From assembly GCA_020881085.1 (NCBI GenBank), contig JAJIYR010000115.1:1-5626 (forward strand): a stretch of 5,626 nt of DNA, given 5' to 3'. Shown in pieces: positions 1-5,625 of the stretch. Position 1 is the stretch's first letter. Every line of letters begins with the position of its first letter. This DNA comes from Rickettsia endosymbiont of Bryobia graminum (lineage in GTDB: Bacteria > Pseudomonadota > Alphaproteobacteria > Rickettsiales > Rickettsiaceae). The position numbers and the translations under genes are program-made. Below the pieces are notes generated by a model. It had not been told where the DNA came from. It saw only the letters and a list, made by a program, of their open reading frames with translations, and searched no databases.

Positions 1-111
1 TCTTCAATTGTTGAATACATTGAATGCTATTATAATAGTAAACGTAGACATTCTTCTATTGGTTATCAAATACCTATAGATTTTGATCTAAATTTAACTT
101 TAGTCGCTTAA
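1..111 (+). pseudogene. IS3-family transposase OrfB, C-terminal end (cut by window edge)
   Basis: Reading from base 1 there is an open frame of 36 residues ending at TAA (109-111). It contains YYNSKRRHSSIGYQIP, the characteristic end of the rve/DDE integrase core of IS3-family OrfB transposases, where a pattern like YN..R.H..LGY..P follows the catalytic glutamate. OrfB carries out strand transfer of the element, usually as an OrfAB frameshift fusion. Only the tail is visible, so I cannot say whether the transposase is intact upstream; it is entered as a fragment because the window cuts it. The stop lies 30 bases before the putative element end, which is normal spacing for this family. Confidence 0.85.
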
Positions 112-116
112 CTAAT

Positions 117-141
117 TGTCCGGAAAACTAATACAAGATCA
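117..141 (+). repeat. Putative IS3-type right terminal inverted repeat
   Basis: These 25 bp begin TGTCC and end AAGATCA, so the inward-reading end starts TGATCTT and finishes GGACA. This matches the general IS3-subgroup end pattern. The matching left repeat is outside the window. Confidence 0.6.
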
Positions 142-307
142 GATCATTATTAATCCTATCAAAAGGGACGGTAGTATTTTTAATGGTAACTTTCTCTGGC
201 CATTTTGGTTGGGATGATTTAAGTTTCCATTTTAGAATATCTAAAATTCCCTTCAGTTTAATTTTAGGGTTAGAATTATGAAAAATTTTATTATATTTAT
301 TTGACAT
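142..307 (-). pseudogene. MBL-fold metallo-hydrolase, N-terminal 55 codons, interrupted by the IS3 element
   Basis: On the minus strand ATG (305-307) opens a frame of 59 residues. The first 55 (starting MSNKYNKIFHNSNPKIKLKG, with KWPEK at 36-40 and VPFDRINND at 47-55) are native, and the last four plus the TAG at 128-130 come from the insertion sequence. The pattern resembles the N-terminal lead-in of NAPE-PLD/UlaG-like MBL-fold hydrolases: a short F-N segment, an 'ILDILKWKL' helix, then a WP motif before the first beta strand of the fold. The family normally runs to about 300 residues or more with an HxHxDH zinc site. None of that core is present here, so this copy cannot be active unless translation restarts beyond the element. 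No clear Shine-Dalgarno site precedes the ATG. The family call rests on a short non-catalytic region and is moderate; the interruption is clearer than the function. Confidence 0.6.
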
Positions 308-567
308 GCTGCTTAATTTTTTATTTATATAATTATTTAACTTAAGTCATTGATATTCAAGATTATTTTATTTTTTAAGCAAAAATCACTAAGTAGAAAA
401 ATAATTTTTGTACAAATGCCTTTTAAAGGCTGTTAATATTAGCTCTCCAAGGTCGAAATTACGCGAATTTTGATAGCATTTTTATAATAATGATATCGAT
501 CTTGTTGATTCATGAAAATAATATCTAATACATAATATCATTTTTATATTTCTAACTAAGTAAATAT
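308..567. other. Gene-free AT-rich spacer between the broken MBL gene and ccmA
   Basis: This stretch lies downstream of ccmA and upstream of the MBL fragment, both on the minus strand. It is very AT-rich with frequent stops in all frames. It holds two short palindromes, TTTGTACAAA (407-416) and GCCTTTTAAAGGC (418-430). The second could form a small 5-bp hairpin but has no clean U tract, so I do not call it a terminator. The longest minus-strand reading worth noting is 24 codons (439-513), with no recognisable family and no ribosome site. The MBL promoter presumably lies near 310-380, but I see no good -35/-10 pair. Confidence 0.6.
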
Positions 568-1173
568 TTAATTAGTTTTATAATCCTCTAAATTAATAAT
601 TTGAGCCGATTTAATATTATTGGGGGAATGGGAAGTAAGGATAATAATTCCACCATTATTAGCTTTAGAAATAATTAAATTATATAATAAGTCTTTGTTT
701 TCTTGGTCAAGATTTGAGTCTACTTCATCTAATAACCATAGATTTGTTTGGCAGGACATTAATTTGGCTAGAGCAATTTTCTTTTGGTTACCTGCAGAGA
801 GTTTGTAGCATTTTTCATGAAGAATATTTTGTAATTTAAAATAATATATTGCTGGTTCTAATGTCTCTAAAGAATTATAAATTTTACTCCAGAAAGTTAA
901 ATATTCAAGTACAGTGATTTGTCCTTTCAAACCAGTATTATGACCAATATAATTACAATATGGTTTTTGTAGGTCTCCATACTCTATTCCCTTATAAAAT
1001 ATTTTGCCGTTAGTTGGATTTTGGATATTGGCCATAATGCGTAATAATGAAGTTTTGCCACATCCATTAGGTCCTGCTAAATATACTATGGAAGAAGGAA
1101 GAAATGTAATGCTAATATCAGGGAACAAATTTCTTTTGCCTATATTAAGTGTTAGTTGCTCAAATGACAGCAT
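568..1173 (-). CDS. ccmA: Haem exporter ATP-binding protein CcmA (cytochrome c maturation ABC ATPase)
   Basis: CcmA is the cytoplasmic ATPase of the CcmAB(C) transporter of system I cytochrome c maturation. ATP hydrolysis releases haem-loaded CcmE from CcmC/D on the periplasmic side. The 201 residues match the usual length of about 200. Visible motifs are Walker A GPNGCGKT (34-41), the CcmA-type YIGHNTGLK segment (76-83) in the Q-loop region, signature [14 protein letters not shown] (125-138), Walker B LWLLDE (145-150), a D-loop region NLD (154-156) and the H-loop histidine in TSHS (H182). The ABC signature has N where most ABC proteins have Q (LSAGN), in line with the LSAGQ/LSSGM variants of CcmA. 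There are no membrane segments. The ATG at 1171-1173 gives the expected family N-terminus ([10 protein letters not shown]), although its ribosome site is weak. No ccmB lies next to it; the next gene downstream on the strand is the broken MBL gene. This fits the scattered ccm genes of Rickettsia. Confidence 0.93.
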   Translation of the reverse strand: MLSFEQLTLNIGKRNLFPDISITFLPSSIVYLAGPNGCGKTSLLRIMANIQNPTNGKIFYKGIEYGDLQKPYCNYIGHNTGLKGQITVLEYLTFWSKIYNSLETLEPAIYYFKLQNILHEKCYKLSAGNQKKIALAKLMSCQTNLWLLDEVDSNLDQENKDLLYNLIISKANNGGIIILTSHSPNNIKSAQIINLEDYKTN

Positions 1174-1201
1174 TTATGATATTACTCGCAAGGTTTTATA
1201 T

Positions 1202-1229
1202 AATTTACTTTAAATATATTGTTTTTCAA
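1202..1229 (-). promoter_or_regulatory. Candidate ccmA promoter
   Basis: On the minus strand a -35-like TTGAAA (1224-1229) and a -10-like TAAATT (1202-1207, four of six consensus bases) are separated by 16 bp. They would give a short leader of about 20 bases before the ccmA ATG. In DNA this AT-rich such matches arise easily by chance. The site lies outside the palindromic element at 1256-1461. Confidence 0.3.
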
Positions 1230-1255
1230 GTTAAGTTAATAGACTTATTATATAA

Positions 1256-1278
1256 GTATACTTCTGATAAATGAAGAA
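1256..1278 (+). repeat. Left 23-bp terminal inverted repeat
   Basis: It begins GTATACTTCTGAT and is exactly complementary to 1439-1461. The match stops on both sides of the 23 bases: base 1255 does not pair with 1462, and 1279 does not pair with 1438. Confidence 0.9.
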
Positions 1279-1286
1279 ATAAACTC

Positions 1287-1423
1287 GTCATGGCGAGCTA
1301 TCGCAGATGGTGTAGTCATCCAGAACTTGTTTTTGGATCTAATAATAGATGTGAAACAAGTTCAGCATGACATAGTTGATGTTTTTTGGATGGTCAGGTC
1401 GCCTTACATCTCCTCGCCATGAC
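1287..1423. repeat. Inner inverted pair GTCATGGCGAG / CTCGCCATGAC with imperfect interior
   Basis: The arms at 1287-1297 and 1413-1423 are perfectly complementary over 11 bp. They are slightly off-register from the outer repeats, which implies a small bulge or a separately acquired inner repeat. They are richer in G+C than the surroundings. Confidence 0.85.
1323..1363. repeat. Central hairpin GAACTTGTTT / AAACAAGTTC
   Basis: Bases 1323-1332 pair perfectly with 1354-1363. After an asymmetric internal loop, ATCT (1337-1340) pairs with AGAT (1347-1350) around the six-base loop AATAAT. It forms the tip of the nested palindromic element. Confidence 0.85.
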
Positions 1424-1438
1424 AATTTTTTAACCAAA

Positions 1439-1461
1439 TTCTTCATTTATCAGAAGTATAC
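1439..1461 (-). repeat. Right 23-bp terminal inverted repeat
   Basis: This is the exact reverse complement of 1256-1278. Its outer edge is only 28 bases from the acnA start codon, so the acnA leader begins within or just after the element. Confidence 0.9.
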
Positions 1462-1478
1462 CTAAAAAATTCTAATTT

Positions 1479-1484
1479 GGTGGA
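1479..1484 (+). promoter_or_regulatory. acnA ribosome binding site
   Basis: GGTGGA lies five bases before the GTG at 1490-1492. It fixes this GTG as the start. Another GTG at 1480-1482 is out of frame and lies within the site itself. Confidence 0.65.
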
Positions 1485-1489
1485 TAATA

Positions 1490-4144
1490 GTGGCTAATTC
1501 TAATTATATTAAAGAAATATCTGTAAGTGATAAGTCTTATAAGATTTATGATATCAATAAAGCAGCAGGTGACATTAATCTTGATTTAAAGCGTTTGCCT
1601 TATAGTTTAAGGATATTATTTGAGAATGTATTGCGTTTGAACGGCAATAAAGAAAATTTATTATTGTTTAGTAAATGGTTAGAAAATAAAAAATCTGATT
1701 CTGAAATTCCATTTATGCCAGCTAGAGTATTAATGCAAGATTTTACAGGGGTTCCTGCGATTGTTGATTTAGCAGCTATGCGCGATGCCATGAAAAAGCA
1801 AGGTGGAGATCCTCTAAAAATTAATCCATTAATACCTGTTGATCTTGTTATTGATCATTCAGTACAGGTTGATTATTATGGGGCCTCTGATTCTTTTGCT
1901 AAAAATGTTCAAAAGGAAGTAGAAAGAAATATAGAACGTTATAGTCTTCTTAAGTGGGGTCAGGAAGCATTTAATAATTTTAAAGTAGTTCCTCCAGGAA
2001 CCGGAATTTGCCATCAAGTTAATTTGGAGTATTTAGCTAATGTTGTATGGACAAAGCAGGAGGGTGATGTAACTATCGCGTACCCTGATACTTTAGTTGG
2101 AACAGATAGTCATACAACTATGATCAATGGACTGGCTGTTCTTGGATGGGGAGTTGGTGGAATTGAAGCAGAAGCAGCGATGCTTGGTCAACCTCTAGCG
2201 ATGATATTACCAGAAGTAATTGGTTTTAAATTAACCGGTTCTTTAAAGGGTATGATTACTGCTACAGACTTAGTATTAACAGTAACTCAAATGTTAAGAA
2301 AGAAGAATGTTGTCGGTAAGTTTGTAGAATTTTATGGTGAGGGTCTAGATTCTTTAACTATAGCAGATAGAGCTACTATATCTAATATGTCTCCAGAATT
2401 TGGAGCTACATGCGGATTTTTCCCAGTTGATAATGAAACTATAAAATATCTTAATTTTACAGCAAGGAATCAAGATAGTGTAGAGTTAGTAGAGCAATAT
2501 AGTAAATTACAATCTTTATGGAGAGAATCATCAGTTACTCCAGAATATACTGATACATTGGAATTAAACTTGTCGGATTTAGAAGCGTCGCTTGCAGGAC
2601 CAAGGCGACCTCAAGATAGAGTAAATTTAGCGAATGCTGCTAATGATTTTAAGATACAATTATCTTCTATGGCTAAAGGAGATAATAGTATAGATAAGAA
2701 ATATCAAGTTCCTGGTACTGAATATAGTATAGGTAATGGTGATGTAATGATTGCGGCGATTACCAGCTGTACTAATACGTCTAATCCAAATGTTATGATT
2801 GGAGCAGGGCTACTGGCTAAAAAAGCTGTAGAAATTGGCTTAATAACAAAACCTTGGGTAAAAACTTCTCTAGCTCCTGGTTCAAAAGTAGTATCAGAAT
2901 ATTTAGAGAAAAGTGGGCTGCAAAAATATTTAGATAATTTAGGCTTTAATTTAGTTGGTTACGGTTGCACAACTTGTATAGGTAATTCAGGTCCATTAAA
3001 GCAAGAGATAGAAGAAACTATTGCTAAAAATAATTTAGTTACAGCTTCAGTGCTATCAGGTAATAGAAATTTTGAAGGAAGAATCCATCCTTATACTATA
3101 GCTAGTTATCTTATGTCTCCACCACTAGTAGTTGCTTATGCATTGGTAGGAACCATGAATATTAACTTTGAACATGAGCCGATTGGTAAGAATGCTAAAG
3201 GTAAAGATATATATCTGAAAGATATATGGCCTACGCAGCAAGAGATACGTCAAACAGTTAGTGAATCTCTTACTTCTAAAATGTTTAAAGATAAGTATAG
3301 CGATGTGTTCTTAGGCGATAAAGCATGGCAAGATATTAAAGTAACTAAAACTAATACTTATCAGTGGGATAAAAATAGTACTTATATTAATAACCCGCCT
3401 TATTTTGATCAATCTGCTGTGGGATCTAGCGATTTGAAAGATATAGATTCAGCTAAAATATTAGCTATCTTTGGTGATTCGGTTACTACAGATCATATCT
3501 CTCCAGCTGGCAGTATTAGCAAAACAAGCCCTGCTGCTAAATATCTAATGGAACATGGTATAGAACCATTAGATTTTAATTCCTATGGTTCTAGACGTGG
3601 TAATCATGAAGTAATGATGAGAGGTACTTTTGCTAATAGTAGAATTAAGAATTTAATGTGCCCAGGAATAGAAGGTGGGGTAACTATTAATCAGCTTAAT
3701 AATCAGCAAATGAGTATTTATGATGCTGCTATGTCGTATAAATCTGAATCAGTTCCGTTAGTGATTTTTGCTGGAAAGGAATATGGTTCAGGGTCATCAA
3801 GAGATTGGGCAGCTAAAGGAACAAATTTGCTTGGGGTGAAAGCTGTAATTGCTGAGAGTTTTGAAAGAATCCACAGGTCTAATTTAGTTGGTATGGGTGT
3901 ACTACCTCTTAGTCTTGGTTCAAAAACAGTACAAGATTTAAGGATCAATGGTTCTGAAGATATTACTATTTCAGGGTTAAACAATAATATTAAGCCTTAT
4001 GATAAGCTAAGCTGTATTATTAAAAGACAAGATGGGAGCATTGATAATATTCCTGTAGTATTGCAAATCTTTACAGATAATGAAATAGACTACATAAAAG
4101 AAGGGAGTATAATGCATTTAGTAGTAAAAAATTTGAAGAGGTAA
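1490..4144 (+). CDS. acnA: Aconitate hydratase (AcnA/IRP1-type aconitase)
   Basis: This enzyme interconverts citrate and isocitrate through cis-aconitate in the TCA cycle, in the cytoplasm, using a [4Fe-4S] cluster. At 884 residues it has the normal AcnA/IRP1 length and looks complete. The large aconitase domain covers roughly residues 60-560 and the C-terminal swivel domain roughly 660-830. Visible sites are DSH (206-208), cluster cysteines C427 (SCTNTSNP) and C493/C496 (GYGCTTCIGNSG), FGDS (661-664), TTDHISPAGS (666-675), YGSRRGNH (699-706) and the active-site GSGSSRD (766-772, S769 being the expected catalytic serine). The start is GTG, with GGTGGA five bases upstream and a Rickettsia-like N-terminus (SNYIKEISVSDKSYKIYDINKAA). 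AcnB and the methylcitrate enzyme AcnD are excluded by domain order and length. The next gene starts one base after the stop, implying an operon. Its promoter must lie in or beside the palindromic element upstream; I found no convincing -35/-10. Confidence 0.97.
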   Translation: MANSNYIKEISVSDKSYKIYDINKAAGDINLDLKRLPYSLRILFENVLRLNGNKENLLLFSKWLENKKSDSEIPFMPARVLMQDFTGVPAIVDLAAMRDAMKKQGGDPLKINPLIPVDLVIDHSVQVDYYGASDSFAKNVQKEVERNIERYSLLKWGQEAFNNFKVVPPGTGICHQVNLEYLANVVWTKQEGDVTIAYPDTLVGTDSHTTMINGLAVLGWGVGGIEAEAAMLGQPLAMILPEVIGFKLTGSLKGMITATDLVLTVTQMLRKKNVVGKFVEFYGEGLDSLTIADRATISNMSPEFGATCGFFPVDNETIKYLNFTARNQDSVELVEQYSKLQSLWRESSVTPEYTDTLELNLSDLEASLAGPRRPQDRVNLANAANDFKIQLSSMAKGDNSIDKKYQVPGTEYSIGNGDVMIAAITSCTNTSNPNVMIGAGLLAKKAVEIGLITKPWVKTSLAPGSKVVSEYLEKSGLQKYLDNLGFNLVGYGCTTCIGNSGPLKQEIEETIAKNNLVTASVLSGNRNFEGRIHPYTIASYLMSPPLVVAYALVGTMNINFEHEPIGKNAKGKDIYLKDIWPTQQEIRQTVSESLTSKMFKDKYSDVFLGDKAWQDIKVTKTNTYQWDKNSTYINNPPYFDQSAVGSSDLKDIDSAKILAIFGDSVTTDHISPAGSISKTSPAAKYLMEHGIEPLDFNSYGSRRGNHEVMMRGTFANSRIKNLMCPGIEGGVTINQLNNQQMSIYDAAMSYKSESVPLVIFAGKEYGSGSSRDWAAKGTNLLGVKAVIAESFERIHRSNLVGMGVLPLSLGSKTVQDLRINGSEDITISGLNNNIKPYDKLSCIIKRQDGSIDNIPVVLQIFTDNEIDYIKEGSIMHLVVKNLKR
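4135..4141 (+). promoter_or_regulatory. Ribosome binding site of the membrane-protein gene, inside the acnA 3' end
   Basis: GAAGAGG sits in the last codons of acnA, four bases before the ATG at 4146-4148. Its place just before the acnA stop suggests translational coupling. Confidence 0.6.
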
Positions 4145-4145
4145 A

Positions 4146-4505
4146 ATGGATAAAGCTCTTAAAAAATATATAATTCCTGGAAGAGGAAATCTTATAATGA
4201 TTTATATATTGTTTTTATGTGGAATAGTTGCTCCCTTATTGCCGGTTATAGGAGTAGTTTTTGCTTATATTAATAAGGATGTTCACGATAGAAATTTATC
4301 TAGCCACTATATTTTTCTGATACGTACTTTCTGGGTAGCTTTGATTGGAAACCTAGTATCCTTATGTACATTATTTATATTCTTCTTAGGAGCTTTGATA
4401 TATTTATGCTTATTGTCTTGGTATATATTAAGGGTTGCTATAGGTTTAAAATATTTACTTAATAATTCAGGTCATCCTAATTATATGACTTATTGGATTA
4501 AATAA
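4146..4505 (+). CDS. Small three-helix membrane protein, DUF4870-like
   Basis: The 119-residue protein has three hydrophobic segments at about residues 16-42, 54-75 and 77-98, a basic N-terminus (KALKKYIIPGRG) and no cleavable signal peptide, so it should sit in the inner membrane. The pattern of a first helix ending in AYINKD, followed by SSHYIFLIRTFW, then a third helix and RVAIGLKYL, fits the DUF4870 family, whose hallmark is a short soluble turn followed by SH...RTFW. Its biochemical role is unknown. The ATG is one base after the acnA stop with a ribosome site inside acnA, so co-expression with acnA is very likely. A similar small membrane gene next to acnA is what I recall from Rickettsia genomes, but adjacency does not show a role in the TCA cycle. 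Family call moderate; that it is a real gene is firm. Confidence 0.8.
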   Translation: MDKALKKYIIPGRGNLIMIYILFLCGIVAPLLPVIGVVFAYINKDVHDRNLSSHYIFLIRTFWVALIGNLVSLCTLFIFFLGALIYLCLLSWYILRVAIGLKYLLNNSGHPNYMTYWIK

Positions 4506-4524
4506 GTATATATTGTATTTTTTC

Positions 4525-4563
4525 CAATTCTATATTAAGACTTAAACTATTAATATAGAATTG
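4525..4563. repeat. Perfect 13-bp inverted repeat between the membrane-protein gene and queF
   Basis: CAATTCTATATTA (4525-4537) is the exact complement of 4551-4563, with a 13-base loop. The stem is AT-rich (three G-C pairs) and is followed by AGTTTGTTAG, a broken T tract. It may be a weak terminator for the acnA operon. As the arm ends only 11 bases before the queF GTG, it could also limit ribosome access or be an operator. The symmetry is certain; the role is not. Confidence 0.8.
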
Positions 4564-4574
4564 AGTTTGTTAGC

Positions 4575-5399
4575 GTGGAAAATCTGCTTGGGGAAAAGAC
4601 GGAATATAAAGATCAATATACTAACTCATTACTATATCCAATTAGTCGAAAGCTTGCCAGAGACCAAATAGGTTTGATCTCTGGAGCTTTACCATTTCAT
4701 GGTTTTGATATTTGGAATTGTTATGAAGTTTCCTGGTTGAATCTAAATGGTAAGCCAGAAGTAAGAATATTAGGGTTTGTGGTTAATTGTGATTCACCAA
4801 ATATTATAGAATCAAAATCGTTAAAACTTTATTTTAATTCCTTTAACAATAGTAAGTTTAAAAATATTACTCAAGTAAAGGAATTGATAGAAAATGATTT
4901 AAGTAAAGTGCTGGGGGCTGTGATAAATATCTCCATTAATGACCTGCAGTCATATAATAATTCTACTCTTCAGTCATTTGAAGGAATAAATCTAGACATA
5001 TTAGATGTAGTAATGAATAATTTTGTAACAGATGATAATTTGCCAAGATTATTTGATGATGGAGAGAAAGTAGAAGAGGTATTATATTCTAACTTGCTAA
5101 AATCAAATTGTTTAGTAACTAATCAGCCTGATTGGGCGTCAGTACAAATTAGTTATAAAGGCAAGAAAATAGATCATAATTCCTTACTAAAATATCTAAT
5201 ATCATTTCGTAATCATAATGAGTTTCATGAGCAATGCGTTGAACGTATTTTTTGTGATATAAAGAATTTCTGTAGTCCAGACGAACTTACTGTATATGCA
5301 AGATATACAAGACGAGGTGGTATAGATATTAATCCTATTAGATCTAGTATGCCTTTGGATCTTAGTAAAATTAGTAATTTAAGACATGTGAGACAATAA
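4575..5399 (+). CDS. queF: NADPH-dependent 7-cyano-7-deazaguanine (preQ0) reductase QueF
   Basis: QueF reduces the nitrile of preQ0 to the amine preQ1 with NADPH, the last soluble precursor step before TGT inserts preQ1 into tRNA for queuosine. The 274 residues match the long, two-module (E. coli-type, type II) QueF of about 280, not the short B. subtilis form. Visible sites are LPFHGFDIWNCYEVSWL (39-55), the ESKS substrate/cofactor motif (80-83), SNCLVTNQPDW (177-187) with nucleophile C179 and D186, FRNHNEFHEQCVERIF (211-226) with H218/E219 for preQ0 binding, and YARYTRRGGIDINP (241-254). The C-terminus HVRQ matches the E. coli ending LVRQ. The start is GTG at 4575-4577; the upstream frame is closed by TAA at 4551-4553, and no ATG lies between. 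The ribosome site is poor (only GAG at 4563-4565), overlapping the end of the inverted repeat. No other queuosine gene is adjacent. Confidence 0.96.
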   Translation: MENLLGEKTEYKDQYTNSLLYPISRKLARDQIGLISGALPFHGFDIWNCYEVSWLNLNGKPEVRILGFVVNCDSPNIIESKSLKLYFNSFNNSKFKNITQVKELIENDLSKVLGAVINISINDLQSYNNSTLQSFEGINLDILDVVMNNFVTDDNLPRLFDDGEKVEEVLYSNLLKSNCLVTNQPDWASVQISYKGKKIDHNSLLKYLISFRNHNEFHEQCVERIFCDIKNFCSPDELTVYARYTRRGGIDINPIRSSMPLDLSKISNLRHVRQ

Positions 5400-5523
5400 A
5401 TTAAGCAAGTTAGTGCCGCTTTTCATTGAAACAAAATCTTGCTCCTTAGATATTTTATATACATGGTGGTGCTGTATCGTTTCTTCTCAGGCCTCATACC
5501 CCTATTGAGTATCCAGCTGATGG

Positions 5524-5563
5524 TTCAAACCTCCACCTTCAGGTGGAGAAACTTTAGTTTGAA
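5524..5563. repeat. GC-rich hairpin CTCCACC-TTCA-GGTGGAG with outer stem TTCAAAC / GTTTGAA
   Basis: The inner stem pairs 5531-5537 with 5542-5548 around the tetraloop TTCA. TTCAAAC (5524-5530) can also pair with GTTTGAA (5557-5563), leaving an asymmetric bulge at 5549-5556. There is no U tract directly after the stem on either strand, so it is a poor intrinsic terminator. Compact GC-rich hairpins of this kind occur at ends of IS200/IS605-type elements, but no transposase is visible here. Confidence 0.75.
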
Positions 5564-5566
5564 GAA

Positions 5567-5625
5567 GTCATAGTCGTCCTATATAAAATAAGTAAATAGG
5601 ACTTATTTTATAGGATGACTATGAC
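5567..5625. repeat. 59-bp near-perfect palindrome
   Basis: The arms 5567-5593 and 5601-5625 are complementary over about 24 pairs plus one G-T pair, broken by a two-base insertion (AT) in the left arm, around the seven-base loop 5594-5600. The outer ends read GTCATAGTC and GACTATGAC. It could be two abutting terminal repeats (a solo MITE), a rickettsial palindromic repeat, or a cruciform or RNA hairpin. The window ends one base later, so a larger element cannot be excluded. Confidence 0.85.

Larger units (their letters stand above)
1..141 (+). mobile_element. Right end of an IS3-family insertion sequence
   Basis: The transposase tail (1-111) is followed by a terminal sequence whose outermost base is taken as 141. 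Read inward on the minus strand, that end starts TGATCTT and ends GGACA over 25 bp, the same layout as the ends of IS3 itself as I remember them. From 142 onward the minus strand reads as coding sequence of another gene, which supports the junction. IS3-family elements usually make a 3-bp target duplication, so GAT at 142-144 is the expected right copy. The left end is outside the window, so the duplication cannot be confirmed. Confidence 0.75.
1256..1461. mobile_element. 206-bp MITE-like / Rickettsiales palindromic element
   Basis: The segment is bounded by perfect 23-bp inverted repeats (1256-1278 and 1439-1461). Inside are a second perfect 11-bp inverted pair (1287-1297 / 1413-1423) and a central hairpin (1323-1363). 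It has no open reading frame of note. Small size, perfect termini, nested dyads and no coding capacity fit a non-autonomous mobile element or a rickettsial palindromic element; the inner GTCATGGCGAG and GAACTTGTTT motifs resemble repeats I recall from Rickettsiales intergenic DNA. No clear target duplication flanks it, although AAGTATAC occurs at both edges (1254-1261 and 1454-1461), partly because the repeat end GTATAC is itself a palindrome. The element occupies most of the ccmA-acnA divergent spacer, so it could affect transcription of both. Confidence 0.7.

Noticed and set aside
418..430. GCCTTTTAAAGGC as a ccmA terminator
   Set aside because: Only a five-pair stem, more than 130 bases past the ccmA stop and with no U tract.
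439..513. 24-codon minus-strand frame starting MNQQDRYHYY
   Set aside because: Too short, no ribosome site, no family recognised; probably chance in spacer DNA.
620..808. 62-codon plus-strand frame antisense to ccmA
   Set aside because: It lies wholly within ccmA on the other strand; the residues match no family and no ribosome site precedes it.
1004..1213. 69-codon plus-strand frame overlapping the ccmA start
   Set aside because: Mostly antisense to the conserved Walker A region of ccmA; a shadow frame.
1600..1791. 63-codon minus-strand frame inside acnA
   Set aside because: Antisense to a conserved aconitase region with no independent coding evidence.
3718..3984. 88-codon minus-strand frame inside acnA
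   Set aside because: Antisense to the conserved swivel domain; it exists because the acnA codons happen to lack stops on the opposite strand.
4506..4574. queF promoter in the spacer
   Set aside because: TTG- and TATA-like hexamers occur but none pair at 16-18 bp spacing with good matches; such hits are expected in DNA this AT-rich.
5520..5540. GGTTCAAAC resembling a tRNA T-loop
   Set aside because: The flanking bases do not form the five-pair T-stem and no acceptor or anticodon arm is present; the bases are better explained by the hairpin at 5524-5563.
5463..5573. 36-codon plus-strand frame starting MVVLYRFFSG
   Set aside because: No ribosome site, it runs through the GC-rich hairpin into the next palindrome, and its residues match nothing I recognise.
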